Part shown: one piece after another, positions 25,358-33,900 of the stretch
Numbering within the stretch: the first letter of the stretch is position 1
Layout of the letters: the number at the start of each line of letters is the position of its first letter
Assembly (NCBI GenBank): GCA_002344975.1
Contig: DDUV01000012.1
Coordinates: forward strand, 22,492 to 86,491
Length of the DNA stretch: 64,000 bases
From: Saprospiraceae bacterium UBA2329
GTDB taxonomy: Bacteria; Bacteroidota; Bacteroidia; Chitinophagales; Saprospiraceae
Direction of reading: 5' to 3'
Notes under the pieces: model-generated
Told to the model about the DNA's origin: nothing
Databases searched by the model: none
The model's input: the letters and a program-made list of their open reading frames with translations, nothing else
Program-made: the position numbers and the translations under genes

Positions 25358-25423
25358 TCACTGGGCAATGATCGAGACGGAACACAGGCCCATCAGCAGC
25401 GCAATGAGTACAGGCGTTTTCAT
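25358..25423 (-). other. Mini-ORF encoding an orphan signal peptide-like peptide
   Basis: A 21-codon ORF with ATG at 25423 and TGA at 25358-25360. It encodes a Lys-headed hydrophobic stretch ending IIAQ (start MKTPVLIALLMG), which looks exactly like a Bacteroidota signal peptide, yet the stop follows at once. It lies 39 bp downstream of the LytTR regulator gene on the same strand. It could be the remnant of a lost secreted protein gene or a real small membrane peptide. It may be chance, since it is so short. Confidence 0.35.
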
Positions 25424-25440
25424 ATTTGTTTGGGTATTAT

Positions 25441-25481
25441 GACGATAAGAAAAGCCCGCATTTCATATCTTTTGAATGCGG
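25441..25481 (-). terminator. Probable terminator overlapping the LytTR gene stop
   Basis: CCGCATT (25456-25462) and AATGCGG (25475-25481) form a 7-bp stem whose loop contains the stop codon. On the minus strand it is followed by a TTTTCTT tail. Confidence 0.5.
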
Positions 25482-26206
25482 TTAAACAACTCGTCTTTTA
25501 AAGTTTTGCTGAGGGGTATTTGTTTGCGACCGATGTACAAATACATGTCTCCGATCTGGTCAACGTATTTCAAATTGACAATGAAGGAGCGATGCACCCG
25601 CATGAACTCAGGCTTTGCGGCCAGCGCTTCCCCGAATTTGCCCAGCGTTTGGCCCACAAACATTTCTTTGTCGCCTACTGCTACTTTGCAGGCGTAATCA
25701 TCGGCCTCGGCCCACTGAATGTCTTGCAGCAGGATCCGCACCCAGCGGTCTTTTATTTTTACAAACAGCCTGTCTTCCAGTATATAAGCCTGTTCTTCGG
25801 GCTGTGCAGAGGGAGCTTCGGACGCTGTCTCTTTCGCTCGGTTGCTGAGGGCCAGTTCTATGGAGTATTTCAGGTCGCGGCCCCGGAAGGGTTTGGAAAG
25901 AAAGGCTGCCGGCAGGGTCGCTTTGGCTTCCTTAAAGGTAGCATCATCGGAGTTGGAGGTGAGGAAAATAATGGGCGCCGCACACTTGGCCATGATTCTG
26001 CGGGCCGTTTCGATGCCGTCCCAGGCGCCCTCCAATTGTATGTCCATGATGATGAGATCGGGTGCCCGAACCGACAAGTGTTCATACGCAGACTCCCCGT
26101 CGGCAAACGGCCCTGCCGCTTGATGCCCCATTTCCTGCAAACGGTCGGTCAGATCGGCCCCGATGATCGGGTCGTCTTCCACTATGTAAATGTAAGGGAT
26201 GAACAT
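25463..26206 (-). CDS. LytTR-family response regulator
   Basis: 247 residues. The receiver domain (about 1-120) has the acidic pair Asp11-Asp12, phospho-acceptor Asp55 in LIIMDIQLEG, Thr/Ser near 83, and Lys105 in FLSKPF. A linker (about 120-142) joins it to a LytTR DNA-binding domain (about 143-247) with MRVHRSFIVNL. It most likely binds DNA after phosphorylation by a histidine kinase of the LytS/YehU type; no kinase gene is adjacent, so it is an orphan in this window. A TAnnTTTG match (TAATTTTG, minus strand, 26211-26218) lies only 4 bp before the ATG, which would make the mRNA nearly leaderless if real. Confidence 0.93.
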   Translation of the reverse strand: MFIPYIYIVEDDPIIGADLTDRLQEMGHQAAGPFADGESAYEHLSVRAPDLIIMDIQLEGAWDGIETARRIMAKCAAPIIFLTSNSDDATFKEAKATLPAAFLSKPFRGRDLKYSIELALSNRAKETASEAPSAQPEEQAYILEDRLFVKIKDRWVRILLQDIQWAEADDYACKVAVGDKEMFVGQTLGKFGEALAAKPEFMRVHRSFIVNLKYVDQIGDMYLYIGRKQIPLSKTLKDELFNRIQKI

Positions 26207-26243
26207 GGGGCAAAATTAGCAACAAATGATGATGTGTATTTTG

Positions 26244-26279
26244 AAAAAAAGCCGCGAAGGCATTCCCCTCCGCGGCTTT
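26244..26279 (-). terminator. Rho-independent terminator of the ricin/HYR protein gene
   Basis: A perfect 9-bp stem (AAAGCCGCG at 26248-26256, CGCGGCTTT at 26271-26279) extended by AGG/CCT inside. On the minus strand it is followed by seven Ts (26244-26250). It ends the minus-strand surface block. Confidence 0.87.
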
Positions 26280-26355
26280 GATATAAATCCTCCAATACTT
26301 ATCAGAATTTACAGAATTTCGGAATTTCCAGAATCGTCGGAGGGGGGGCGGTTGA

Positions 26356-26391
26356 GGGCAACCACAAGGGTTGCCCCAACAGGTTGCCCCC
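26356..26391. repeat. GGGCAACC/GGTTGCCC hairpin repeat
   Basis: GGGCAACC (26356-26363) and GGTTGCCC (26369-26376) form an 8-bp stem; a third arm (GGTTGCCCCC) follows at 26382-26391. It lies between the stop of the ricin/HYR gene and its terminator. To the left (about 26302-26334), AGAATTT-type short repeats fill the spacer. Confidence 0.6.
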
Positions 26392-26407
26392 AACGATAGC
26401 CGATCTG

Positions 26408-29400
26408 TTATTCCCGCTGCATCACCACCCGCTTCGTTGCAGCCGGCAGCTCGCGCGATTGCACTTTGATGAAATACATCCCGCCGGCATATTGCGACAA
26501 ATCCAGATGCTCCACCGCCGTCTGCACCTCGTCTATTTCCCTGAACTGCAACAACTTGCCCTCTATGCTGTACACTTCCATCCGCACGCTGCGACCGATG
26601 TACTGCGTCAAATCCACGTTCAGTTCTCCGCCCGTCGGATTGGGATAAACCTCAAAGCTCTGTGGCGGCTCTATGCTCTCCGCTCCCTGCCCTATGCTGC
26701 CTGTTCCCAGCCCGCTGTTGCTACCTGAAAAGCTCACATTGGAGAAGGTAGCCGTCACAGTACTGTTGGCGGTGAAGTTGCTCGCTACCAAGCCCATTTG
26801 GATACAGTTGCTCATGGCAATGTTTTGGGCGCCGACGGGGAACCAGTTGATTCCATTGGCGGAGGCGTACATGGTAAACTGATTGCCTGCGCGCACAATG
26901 CGCAGCCAATGGCGGTTGTTGCTGCCTATTTGTTGTGGTTGAGCGGCGCCGTTGGTCGTAGTGCGGAATTCGCGGCGGTGGAACTGACTCAGGTTGGTCA
27001 TCAACTGCGCTTTTTTGGCGACGGGGGCGTTGCTTTCGCGCATGACGACACCGGCCCAGCCATTGCCATTGATGCTGGTCACATGTGCCGTGATGCTTCC
27101 GTCGCCACAGAGCGTGCGTTGCGCAAAGCTGGTAGCATCCGAAGTGTAGGGCGGCCCGTAGAAGCAATTGGTACTCGTGGCCGTCCACACGCCGGTGTTT
27201 GGGTTATAGGTGTTGCTGCTGCCGCCTGCGCAGCCTACTCCGTTGGGATTTTGGCTCCAGCCGCAAGGCAGGCCGGTGACGGTGATGTAGCTGGTACAAG
27301 TGGATACATTGTTGTTCACATCTGTTACGGTAATGGTGACGGGTACCGTCTGGCCCAATTGTTCGCAGGTAATGTGATCGGGAGAAAGGCTGATACTCGC
27401 CACGCCGCAATTGTCGGAGGCATCCACGAGGTCGTCGGTGTTGAGGGCGATGTTGGTTTGGCCGTTGAAGGTGATGGTCTGGTTGAAGCACTGCACGGTG
27501 GGAGCGGTGTTGTCCACTTTTGTTACCGTGAAGGTGCAGGTATTGCTGTTGCCGTTGATGTCGGTCACGGTGAGCGTCACGGTCATATTTCCTGCGTTGG
27601 AGACGGTCGTTCCCGCTGCCGGGGATTGTGTGACGCTTTGCACGCCGCAGTTGTCATTGGCGGTAGCGAGGCTGCGGTAGTCTGGTAAGGTTGCCGAGCA
27701 GGTACTTCCCAGCACCAGCGTTTGCGTGGGCGGGCAGGCGATGGTGGGAGCGGTATTGTCCACTTTTGTTACCGTGAAGGTGCAGGTATTGGTGTTGCCG
27801 TTGATGTCGGTCACGGTGAGCGTCACGCTCATGTTGCCGGCGCCGGAGACCAATGTGCCCGCAGCGGGCGATTGCATCACGCTTTGCACGCCGCAGTTGT
27901 CGTTGGCGGTAGCGAGGCTGGTGTAGTTGGGCAAGGCTGCCGAGCAGGCGCTTCCCAGTACCAGCGTTTGTGTGGGCGGGCAGGCGATGGTGGGCGGCGT
28001 GTTGTCCACTTTGTTGATGGTGAAGTTGCATTGGGAAACATTGTTGTTAACATCCGTTACGACCAGCGCGGCGGTGATGCTACCGACCCCGGAGACGACG
28101 AATCCCGGAGGCGCCACTTGCACTACGCCGGCGATGCCGCAAGCGTCGTAAGTAGTAGCGAGACTTCTGTAATCGGGTATGGCGGCGGAGCAGTCGGAAG
28201 CCAATTCGAGCGTTTGAGTAGGTGGGCAAACGACCGTAGGCGGGGTGTTGTCCACTTTGGTAAGAGTAAAGCTGCATTGGGCGCTGTTGCCGCTGACATC
28301 CGTCACGGTAAAAGTAATGGTCATATCGCCGGCGCCGGAGATAACGGTTCCCGCGGGAGGAGATTGCGTAGCCATATCTATGTCGCAGTTGTCGGTCAGG
28401 TGCGTTGCCAGGTAGCGATAATCGGGCAAGACAGCAGTGCAATTGGCGCCCAATGTCAGGGTTTGCGCTGCCGGGCAGGTGACAGTGGGCGGCGTGTTGT
28501 CTCTCAAATTCACAGTAACATTGCAAGACTGGGCGCCCTTGTCGTTTTGAGCCATCAGAGTGACTTGCACACTGGGAATGTCATTGCAGTCGAATTGGTT
28601 TTGGCTCAGGTTGTAGGTGATTTCGCTCCCGCACAATTGAATAATGCCGCTGACAACCTGGCTTGCAGTAAGCGTGGCATCGCCGGTGCTGTTCATGTCG
28701 AGCGTCACGCTGGGTACACAGCTCAATGTGAATGCGGGCTGGTAGAAATTGTCGTTGGTGTTATGCACAAAACCGCCCTGAACAGGCGCGCCCAGCACCA
28801 GGTCCAAGTCGTTCAATAATTTAATGCGCGTCAATAAATTATTCCCGCTAAGACCGGCTGCCAGATCAACATACTGTTGCGCCCAAGCCAGTTCTTCGTT
28901 GATGGTGTTTGTAAACTGTTGAAATTGTGACACCTCAGTGGCCTGCATGGCAATAAATGAGGCCGCAAAAACGGTGACGGCAATAACCGGCCCCCCGGCC
29001 ATGACGGCATACGCCCCAACGCTTGTTCCACCGGCCAGCCCGGTAGCAGTCAGCGGAGCGCCCGTATGGTAAGCAAGCCAAAGTATTAAAAAAGGAGCTT
29101 TCGCATATACAACCGCCAGGGTAGCTACGGTACCTCCAATAGCGGTAGCGCCAACAATGCCGTTATTGCGCTCCCCGAAAGTGGCCGCGCCTGATACATA
29201 GTCGGCTATCAAATAAGCTTCTGTTTCTGAGACGTCATAATAAACTGGCCACTGAAATCCGTCTCCATCAATCCAGAAAAAATAAATGTCCGCCATAGTA
29301 AGGTTGCTCCCGTTTTCTTGCACATAAGCATTCCAGGCATTGAAAAGACGGTCGGCATAGTCTGAACGGATTTGAGTTATCTTCGACTGGAATGTTCCCA

Positions 29401-30697
29401 TAGCGGCCTGTGCTGCGGGCGACCACTGCGAAAAAGGCACAAACGGCAACACTTCTGTAATATAGTATCTCACCATCAGGGCCAGATCAACTCTATGTCC
29501 AAAGTTGTTGAGGTCAAATTTTTGCAACAACTCGTCCACTCTGCTCTCGCCTTCTTTGGCAGCTATCGCTTCGCGGATGAAATTGAAATACAATTCGGAT
29601 TGCGCCGGGTTCAATCCGACCCGCTCGCAAAGCGCTTTTTTAAATTCAGAGCCATAAGAAAAAAGGCAACCGGAGGGCAGTACGCCGCTTTCAATGCGGG
29701 CATAGTCGCCGGGAACAGTTTCCAGCTCGCCCTCTACCGCCGAAACCAACCATCTTCGGAAACTATCTGCCGATGTTCTCAATCTGACCGGATGCCCGGA
29801 TGCCTGGTCGGTGGCGGAGATAAACAGATTGGGAAAGGCTCTGCTTTTCAAACGAAAAAAAGCATCTGTCTGATCCAGTTCCCATTGGGAACGGTTGCCC
29901 TGCGCTGAGGCCGTCATTACGGGAATGTCGCCCGCAGAAGACTCCGACGGCGCAGTGAGGAATTGCTGGGTAAGGGTATTTCGGATGCGGTAAAACGAAT
30001 TTTCTACATGCTCCAGCATCCAAATGGCAGCCTCATCTACGTCTTTGTTTTGTATCACCTGCGTGCCTTCTGCTTTGATCCCGTTGTCGCTCATAAACCG
30101 TCCGCCGGGGCTGCAAAGGATGTACCGACGACCACTGCCGGGCATGGCCAAATTGAAGGTGAATTTTTGCTCTGAAGATGGGTCCAGCTTTGGGCTGTCT
30201 GCTTGCAGCAAACCGGAGGAGGAGGTTTCCAAAACCAAATCAGTGCCGCTCCCGGCAGAAATCCGGCTGCGCAGCTTGTACTGCGAGGCAACTCCGGTGG
30301 CAATCAGGCGAAACTGCTGGGCATGGCTTTGAGCATTGTACTCCGTCAGGCTCACGGCTCTTGGCAAGCCGCCGCTGTGGGCAACGGTAAGGTATTGCCC
30401 TGTACTCAGGTTGCGAATATGAAACCATCTGGAGTCTGCCGTAAGCCAGTTGGCGTCGTCAATGCCGGGTTCTATGATGAATGTACTGGCATCGTTGATG
30501 TCATTATCCGTGGCAACTATGGAGCTGCCCGATACTTTGACGATATAGTTGGAACCGCGCAAATTGGTGAGATGCCAGGCCCGGTGAATGACGCGAGACT
30601 CATTTAATGCTTCTGCGCCACCACTGAACTGGGCAGACACAGGCAAGCTGGAAACCAACCAGAAAAACAGCAGTTGGATGATGAAATTCTTTTTCAT
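26408..30697 (-). CDS. Secreted ricin-like/HYR multidomain protein with T9SS signal
   Basis: 1429 residues from the ATG at 30697, which gives a clean signal peptide ending VSAQ. In order: ricin-like beta-trefoil repeats (about 30-340; YIVKVSGSSI, GQYLTVAHSG); a helical region (about 340-500); a Gly/Ala-rich hydrophobic region with two or three membrane-length stretches (about 505-590); five HYR domains (about 700-1110), three or four of them tandem copies; a laminin-G/DUF1349-like domain (about 1130-1330); and a type A T9SS C-terminal domain (YPNPTGGELNVDL to the end). It should be exported across the outer membrane and attached or released. Carbohydrate binding is likely; the hydrophobic region is odd for a T9SS cargo and recalls pore-forming toxins, but no toxin family was recognised. 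Confidence 0.85.
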   Translation of the reverse strand: MKKNFIIQLLFFWLVSSLPVSAQFSGGAEALNESRVIHRAWHLTNLRGSNYIVKVSGSSIVATDNDINDASTFIIEPGIDDANWLTADSRWFHIRNLSTGQYLTVAHSGGLPRAVSLTEYNAQSHAQQFRLIATGVASQYKLRSRISAGSGTDLVLETSSSGLLQADSPKLDPSSEQKFTFNLAMPGSGRRYILCSPGGRFMSDNGIKAEGTQVIQNKDVDEAAIWMLEHVENSFYRIRNTLTQQFLTAPSESSAGDIPVMTASAQGNRSQWELDQTDAFFRLKSRAFPNLFISATDQASGHPVRLRTSADSFRRWLVSAVEGELETVPGDYARIESGVLPSGCLFSYGSEFKKALCERVGLNPAQSELYFNFIREAIAAKEGESRVDELLQKFDLNNFGHRVDLALMVRYYITEVLPFVPFSQWSPAAQAAMGTFQSKITQIRSDYADRLFNAWNAYVQENGSNLTMADIYFFWIDGDGFQWPVYYDVSETEAYLIADYVSGAATFGERNNGIVGATAIGGTVATLAVVYAKAPFLILWLAYHTGAPLTATGLAGGTSVGAYAVMAGGPVIAVTVFAASFIAMQATEVSQFQQFTNTINEELAWAQQYVDLAAGLSGNNLLTRIKLLNDLDLVLGAPVQGGFVHNTNDNFYQPAFTLSCVPSVTLDMNSTGDATLTASQVVSGIIQLCGSEITYNLSQNQFDCNDIPSVQVTLMAQNDKGAQSCNVTVNLRDNTPPTVTCPAAQTLTLGANCTAVLPDYRYLATHLTDNCDIDMATQSPPAGTVISGAGDMTITFTVTDVSGNSAQCSFTLTKVDNTPPTVVCPPTQTLELASDCSAAIPDYRSLATTYDACGIAGVVQVAPPGFVVSGVGSITAALVVTDVNNNVSQCNFTINKVDNTPPTIACPPTQTLVLGSACSAALPNYTSLATANDNCGVQSVMQSPAAGTLVSGAGNMSVTLTVTDINGNTNTCTFTVTKVDNTAPTIACPPTQTLVLGSTCSATLPDYRSLATANDNCGVQSVTQSPAAGTTVSNAGNMTVTLTVTDINGNSNTCTFTVTKVDNTAPTVQCFNQTITFNGQTNIALNTDDLVDASDNCGVASISLSPDHITCEQLGQTVPVTITVTDVNNNVSTCTSYITVTGLPCGWSQNPNGVGCAGGSSNTYNPNTGVWTATSTNCFYGPPYTSDATSFAQRTLCGDGSITAHVTSINGNGWAGVVMRESNAPVAKKAQLMTNLSQFHRREFRTTTNGAAQPQQIGSNNRHWLRIVRAGNQFTMYASANGINWFPVGAQNIAMSNCIQMGLVASNFTANSTVTATFSNVSFSGSNSGLGTGSIGQGAESIEPPQSFEVYPNPTGGELNVDLTQYIGRSVRMEVYSIEGKLLQFREIDEVQTAVEHLDLSQYAGGMYFIKVQSRELPAATKRVVMQRE
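27512..28249. repeat. Tandem 246-bp HYR-coding repeat
   Basis: Three units with an exact 246-bp period (marker GTCCAC at 27512, 27758 and 28004; a fourth begins at 28250). Each encodes one 82-residue HYR domain. The first two units are nearly identical (for example TQTLVLGS and ATANDNCGVQSV in both), showing recent duplication. Confidence 0.85.
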
Positions 30698-30792
30698 GGC
30701 TCTTTGCAATTATTTGATGAAAAATTGGCCGCAACACATCGCATTGCTTTCGGTCACAAAAATGCAGGCCATGTCGCCTCCGTCCGGTCCAC

Positions 30793-30876
30793 CATCTGTT
30801 CAACGAGGCGGAACACTTGTTCTGCAAGGTGGAATATCTGTTCCAACAGGTGGACTATTTGTTCCGACGGGACGGG
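30793..30876. repeat. Four tandem 21-bp intergenic repeats
   Basis: Units at 30793-30813, 30814-30834, 30835-30855 and 30856-30876 share the pattern nAnnTGTTCnnnnnGGnGGAn. Most units can fold as small GTTC/GGAAC hairpins. All frames stay open, but no start or family supports a gene. They lie between hybrid regulator 1 and the ricin/HYR gene it precedes. Confidence 0.75.
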
Positions 30877-30906
30877 GCTGTTTTACAACTTGTTGATTTA
30901 CATTAC

Positions 30907-33900
30907 TTAGAGTGTTTTTTTTCTAAACTCCGTAGGTGTAGCTTTAAATTCTTCTGCAAAAACCCGGCTGAAGAATTTGGGGTCGTTGAAACCGGTTTGA
31001 TACGCAATTTCAGATACACTGAGGCTAAGGTCAGACAATAATTCGGCGGCTTTTTGCAGCCGGATAAGACGGATATATACATTGAGCGAGCGCCCGGTGA
31101 GCGCCGACAACTTGCGGTACACCACCGAATAGCTCATGCCGAGCCGGCGACATACATCCTCGCCCGTCAGGCTGGAGTCGTCGAGTCTGGCTTCCACAAT
31201 ATGGCGAAAGCGCAACAGAAAGGCATCCTCCATTTGTACGCCGGCATCCGGGGCAGGAGGCAACGCGGCTTGCGCAGAGGCGTATCGCTGCTGCAATTTT
31301 TGGCGCAATTCAATCAGATTTCCCAAAACAGCCATCAGCTCATTGCGATGAAACGGCTTGGCCATGTAGGCATCGGCGCCGCGCTGTAGCCCGGAAATGC
31401 GGTCCTCTACGGTAGCTTTTGCAGTGAGCAGCACGATGGGGATATGGCTCGTGCGCTCGTCGTATTTCAACGTTTCGCACACTTCAAAACCATTTTTTTC
31501 GGGCATCATCACATCGCTGATGACGATGTCCGGTATTATTTCGAGCGCTTTTTCTATGCCGGCGCGCCCGTTGTAGGCGTACTCCAATTGGTACTCCGAT
31601 TCAAGGCAGGCCCGCAGGTACTCCACTACGTCGGGGTTGTCTTCTATTATCAGGAGTGAGGGGTGAGGGGCGAGGGGTGAGGAGTGAGGAGTGAGGGGCG
31701 AGTCGCTCACTTCGCGCAAGACGTGCCCACCGCCTACCGCCAACTGCTCACCGCCAACCGCCAACTGCCTACTGCCTACCGCCAACTGCTCACTGCCAAC
31801 CGCCAACCGCTCACTATCCTTCCTCACCGGTAGCTCAACGATGAACGTACTTCCTTTTCCCACTTCGCTTTGCACCGAAATGCGCCCCCCCATCGCTTTC
31901 ACCAATTCTTTGGTCAGCGAAAGCCCTATGCCCGTGCCGCCGGATGTTGCAAACTCCTGATTGCGCGCCTGAAAAAAGCGGTCGAACAGATGCGGCAGGT
32001 CTTCCGGGGGTATGCCCACCCCTGTGTCGCTCACCCGAAGCTCCAGATGTTCTGTGCCTTCCGTGTTGCGCAAAGCTGTATGAATGGTGACGCGTCCGCC
32101 GGAAGGCGTAAATTTGATGGCATTGGAAAGCAGGTTGTGAACGATCTGAAGCAGGCGTTCGGGGTCGTAGTCCATCACGATTTCCGCCTCTTTGCGCTCC
32201 ACCCGCAGCATCACATTTTGGGCGTTGGCCAATGAGTGCAGGCTCTCGGTTATGTAGCGCAGGTAGGTCTGCACATCACCTTGTACATAGTTTATTTTCA
32301 GAGTGTTACTCTCCAATTTGGCTAAGTCTAATATCTGGTTTACCAATCGCAGCAGGTTTTTTCCACTGCGATGCACCAGATTGGTTTTGCTTTGCAGGGC
32401 CGGGGCAACTTCGGTGTTCAGTTGTTCTGTAACGCCCAAAATGACCGTCAGAGGCGTTCGGAATTCGTGGGAAATATTGGTAAAAAAGCGAGACTTGAAC
32501 TCGTCCATTTCTTTCAGCCGGTCTGCCTCCGCTCGCTCGAGTTTTCGCCTCAACTGAACCCGGTAAAAGGCATATCCCGCACCCGCCAACAAGAGCGCAT
32601 ACAGCCCATAAGCCCAGCCTGTGAGATACCAGGGCGGACTTATCACGATGATCAACGATACGGGGGTTTCGTTCCAGATACCGTCGCTGTTGGCTGCTTT
32701 TACATGAAAAACATACCGGCCGGGGGCAAGATTGAGGTATTGGGCGCTGTGCTCGAAGCCGCGATGCGCCCATTCGGTCTCGGCGCCCTCCAGATAAAAT
32801 GCGAATTGATTGCGGCCGGGATTGGTGTAGTCGTCTGCGGCGAAGGATAGCTGTAGGCTGTTTTGACGGTACTGAAGTGTGATGCGCTGGGTTAAACTAA
32901 TGTCTTGTGAAAGAATGTCGTCGGGGCTTCGGGGGCCGATGGTTTTGCCGTTTATCCTCAGATTGGTAATGCGCACCAAAGGCAACCGGCCGCTTACGCT
33001 GATATCTGCGGGGTTGAAAATGGTAAAACCGTTGATGCCGCCGAAAATGAGTTCGCCGGATGGAGTGGCTCCGTGCGCATAGGTATTGAACTCGTTTTCC
33101 TGAAGCCCGTCCGATTTGAAAAAATATTGAAAATTAGCATTTTGAGGGTTGAATCTGGCAAGCCCCCGGTTGGTGCTGATCCAGAAGGCGCGACTTTTCT
33201 GTTTGCCGGTAACAGGCTCAGGTACAATGCCATAGACCGTATTGTCGGGCAATCCGTTTTCGGTATTGTAGTGCGTGAATCGGTTTTGGGAGATGTCCAA
33301 ACAAGTCATTCCGTTATCGCTGGTACCTATCCAGAGCAGGTTGGGATGCTCGGGGTCGGGCAATAAAGACTTGACGACATTGCCGGGCAGACTGTTGCGG
33401 TCTGCGGGGTTGGTGCGCAGCATGGAGAAAGTAAAATTGCCCTTTTCGTTTGGTTGAGCCTTCCACAATCCGTTCGGGGTTCCGGCCCACCATGCGCCGT
33501 CGGGCGTTTTTACAAAGGCAAAAATTCCGCTGAGTCCTTTCGGAGGCTGCGGCATTTCAAATATAGAAAAAGTGCGGGTGGCGATGTCAAAGCGCATCAA
33601 TTGGTAATGATTGGCCAACCAGATTTGACCGGGGGCCTGGTAGATCATTTCAAAGCGTACCGGACTGTAGAATGATGCAGGAAAGGGAATGATGTTTATC
33701 GGACCGTCTTTGAGCGAATATTCAATTAAAACCGGATCAATTTTACCACCTGGCAAATTCCATCCATTCCCCGTAGCAATCCACATTCGGTCGTTTTCTC
33801 CCTTTACAATGCGCAGGGCTTCGTTGCTTTGTACGAACAGCCCCAGTTTGGAAAAAGTGGTGAATTCTCCGTTGGAAAGGTTCATTACGCCGCCGCTCAT

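Noticed and set aside
30674..30910. Plus-strand ORF through the 21-bp repeats, read as a heptad-repeat peptide
   Set aside because: All frames stay open because the unit length is a multiple of three; there is no start signal and no family, and the ORF runs into the antisense of the HTCS gene.
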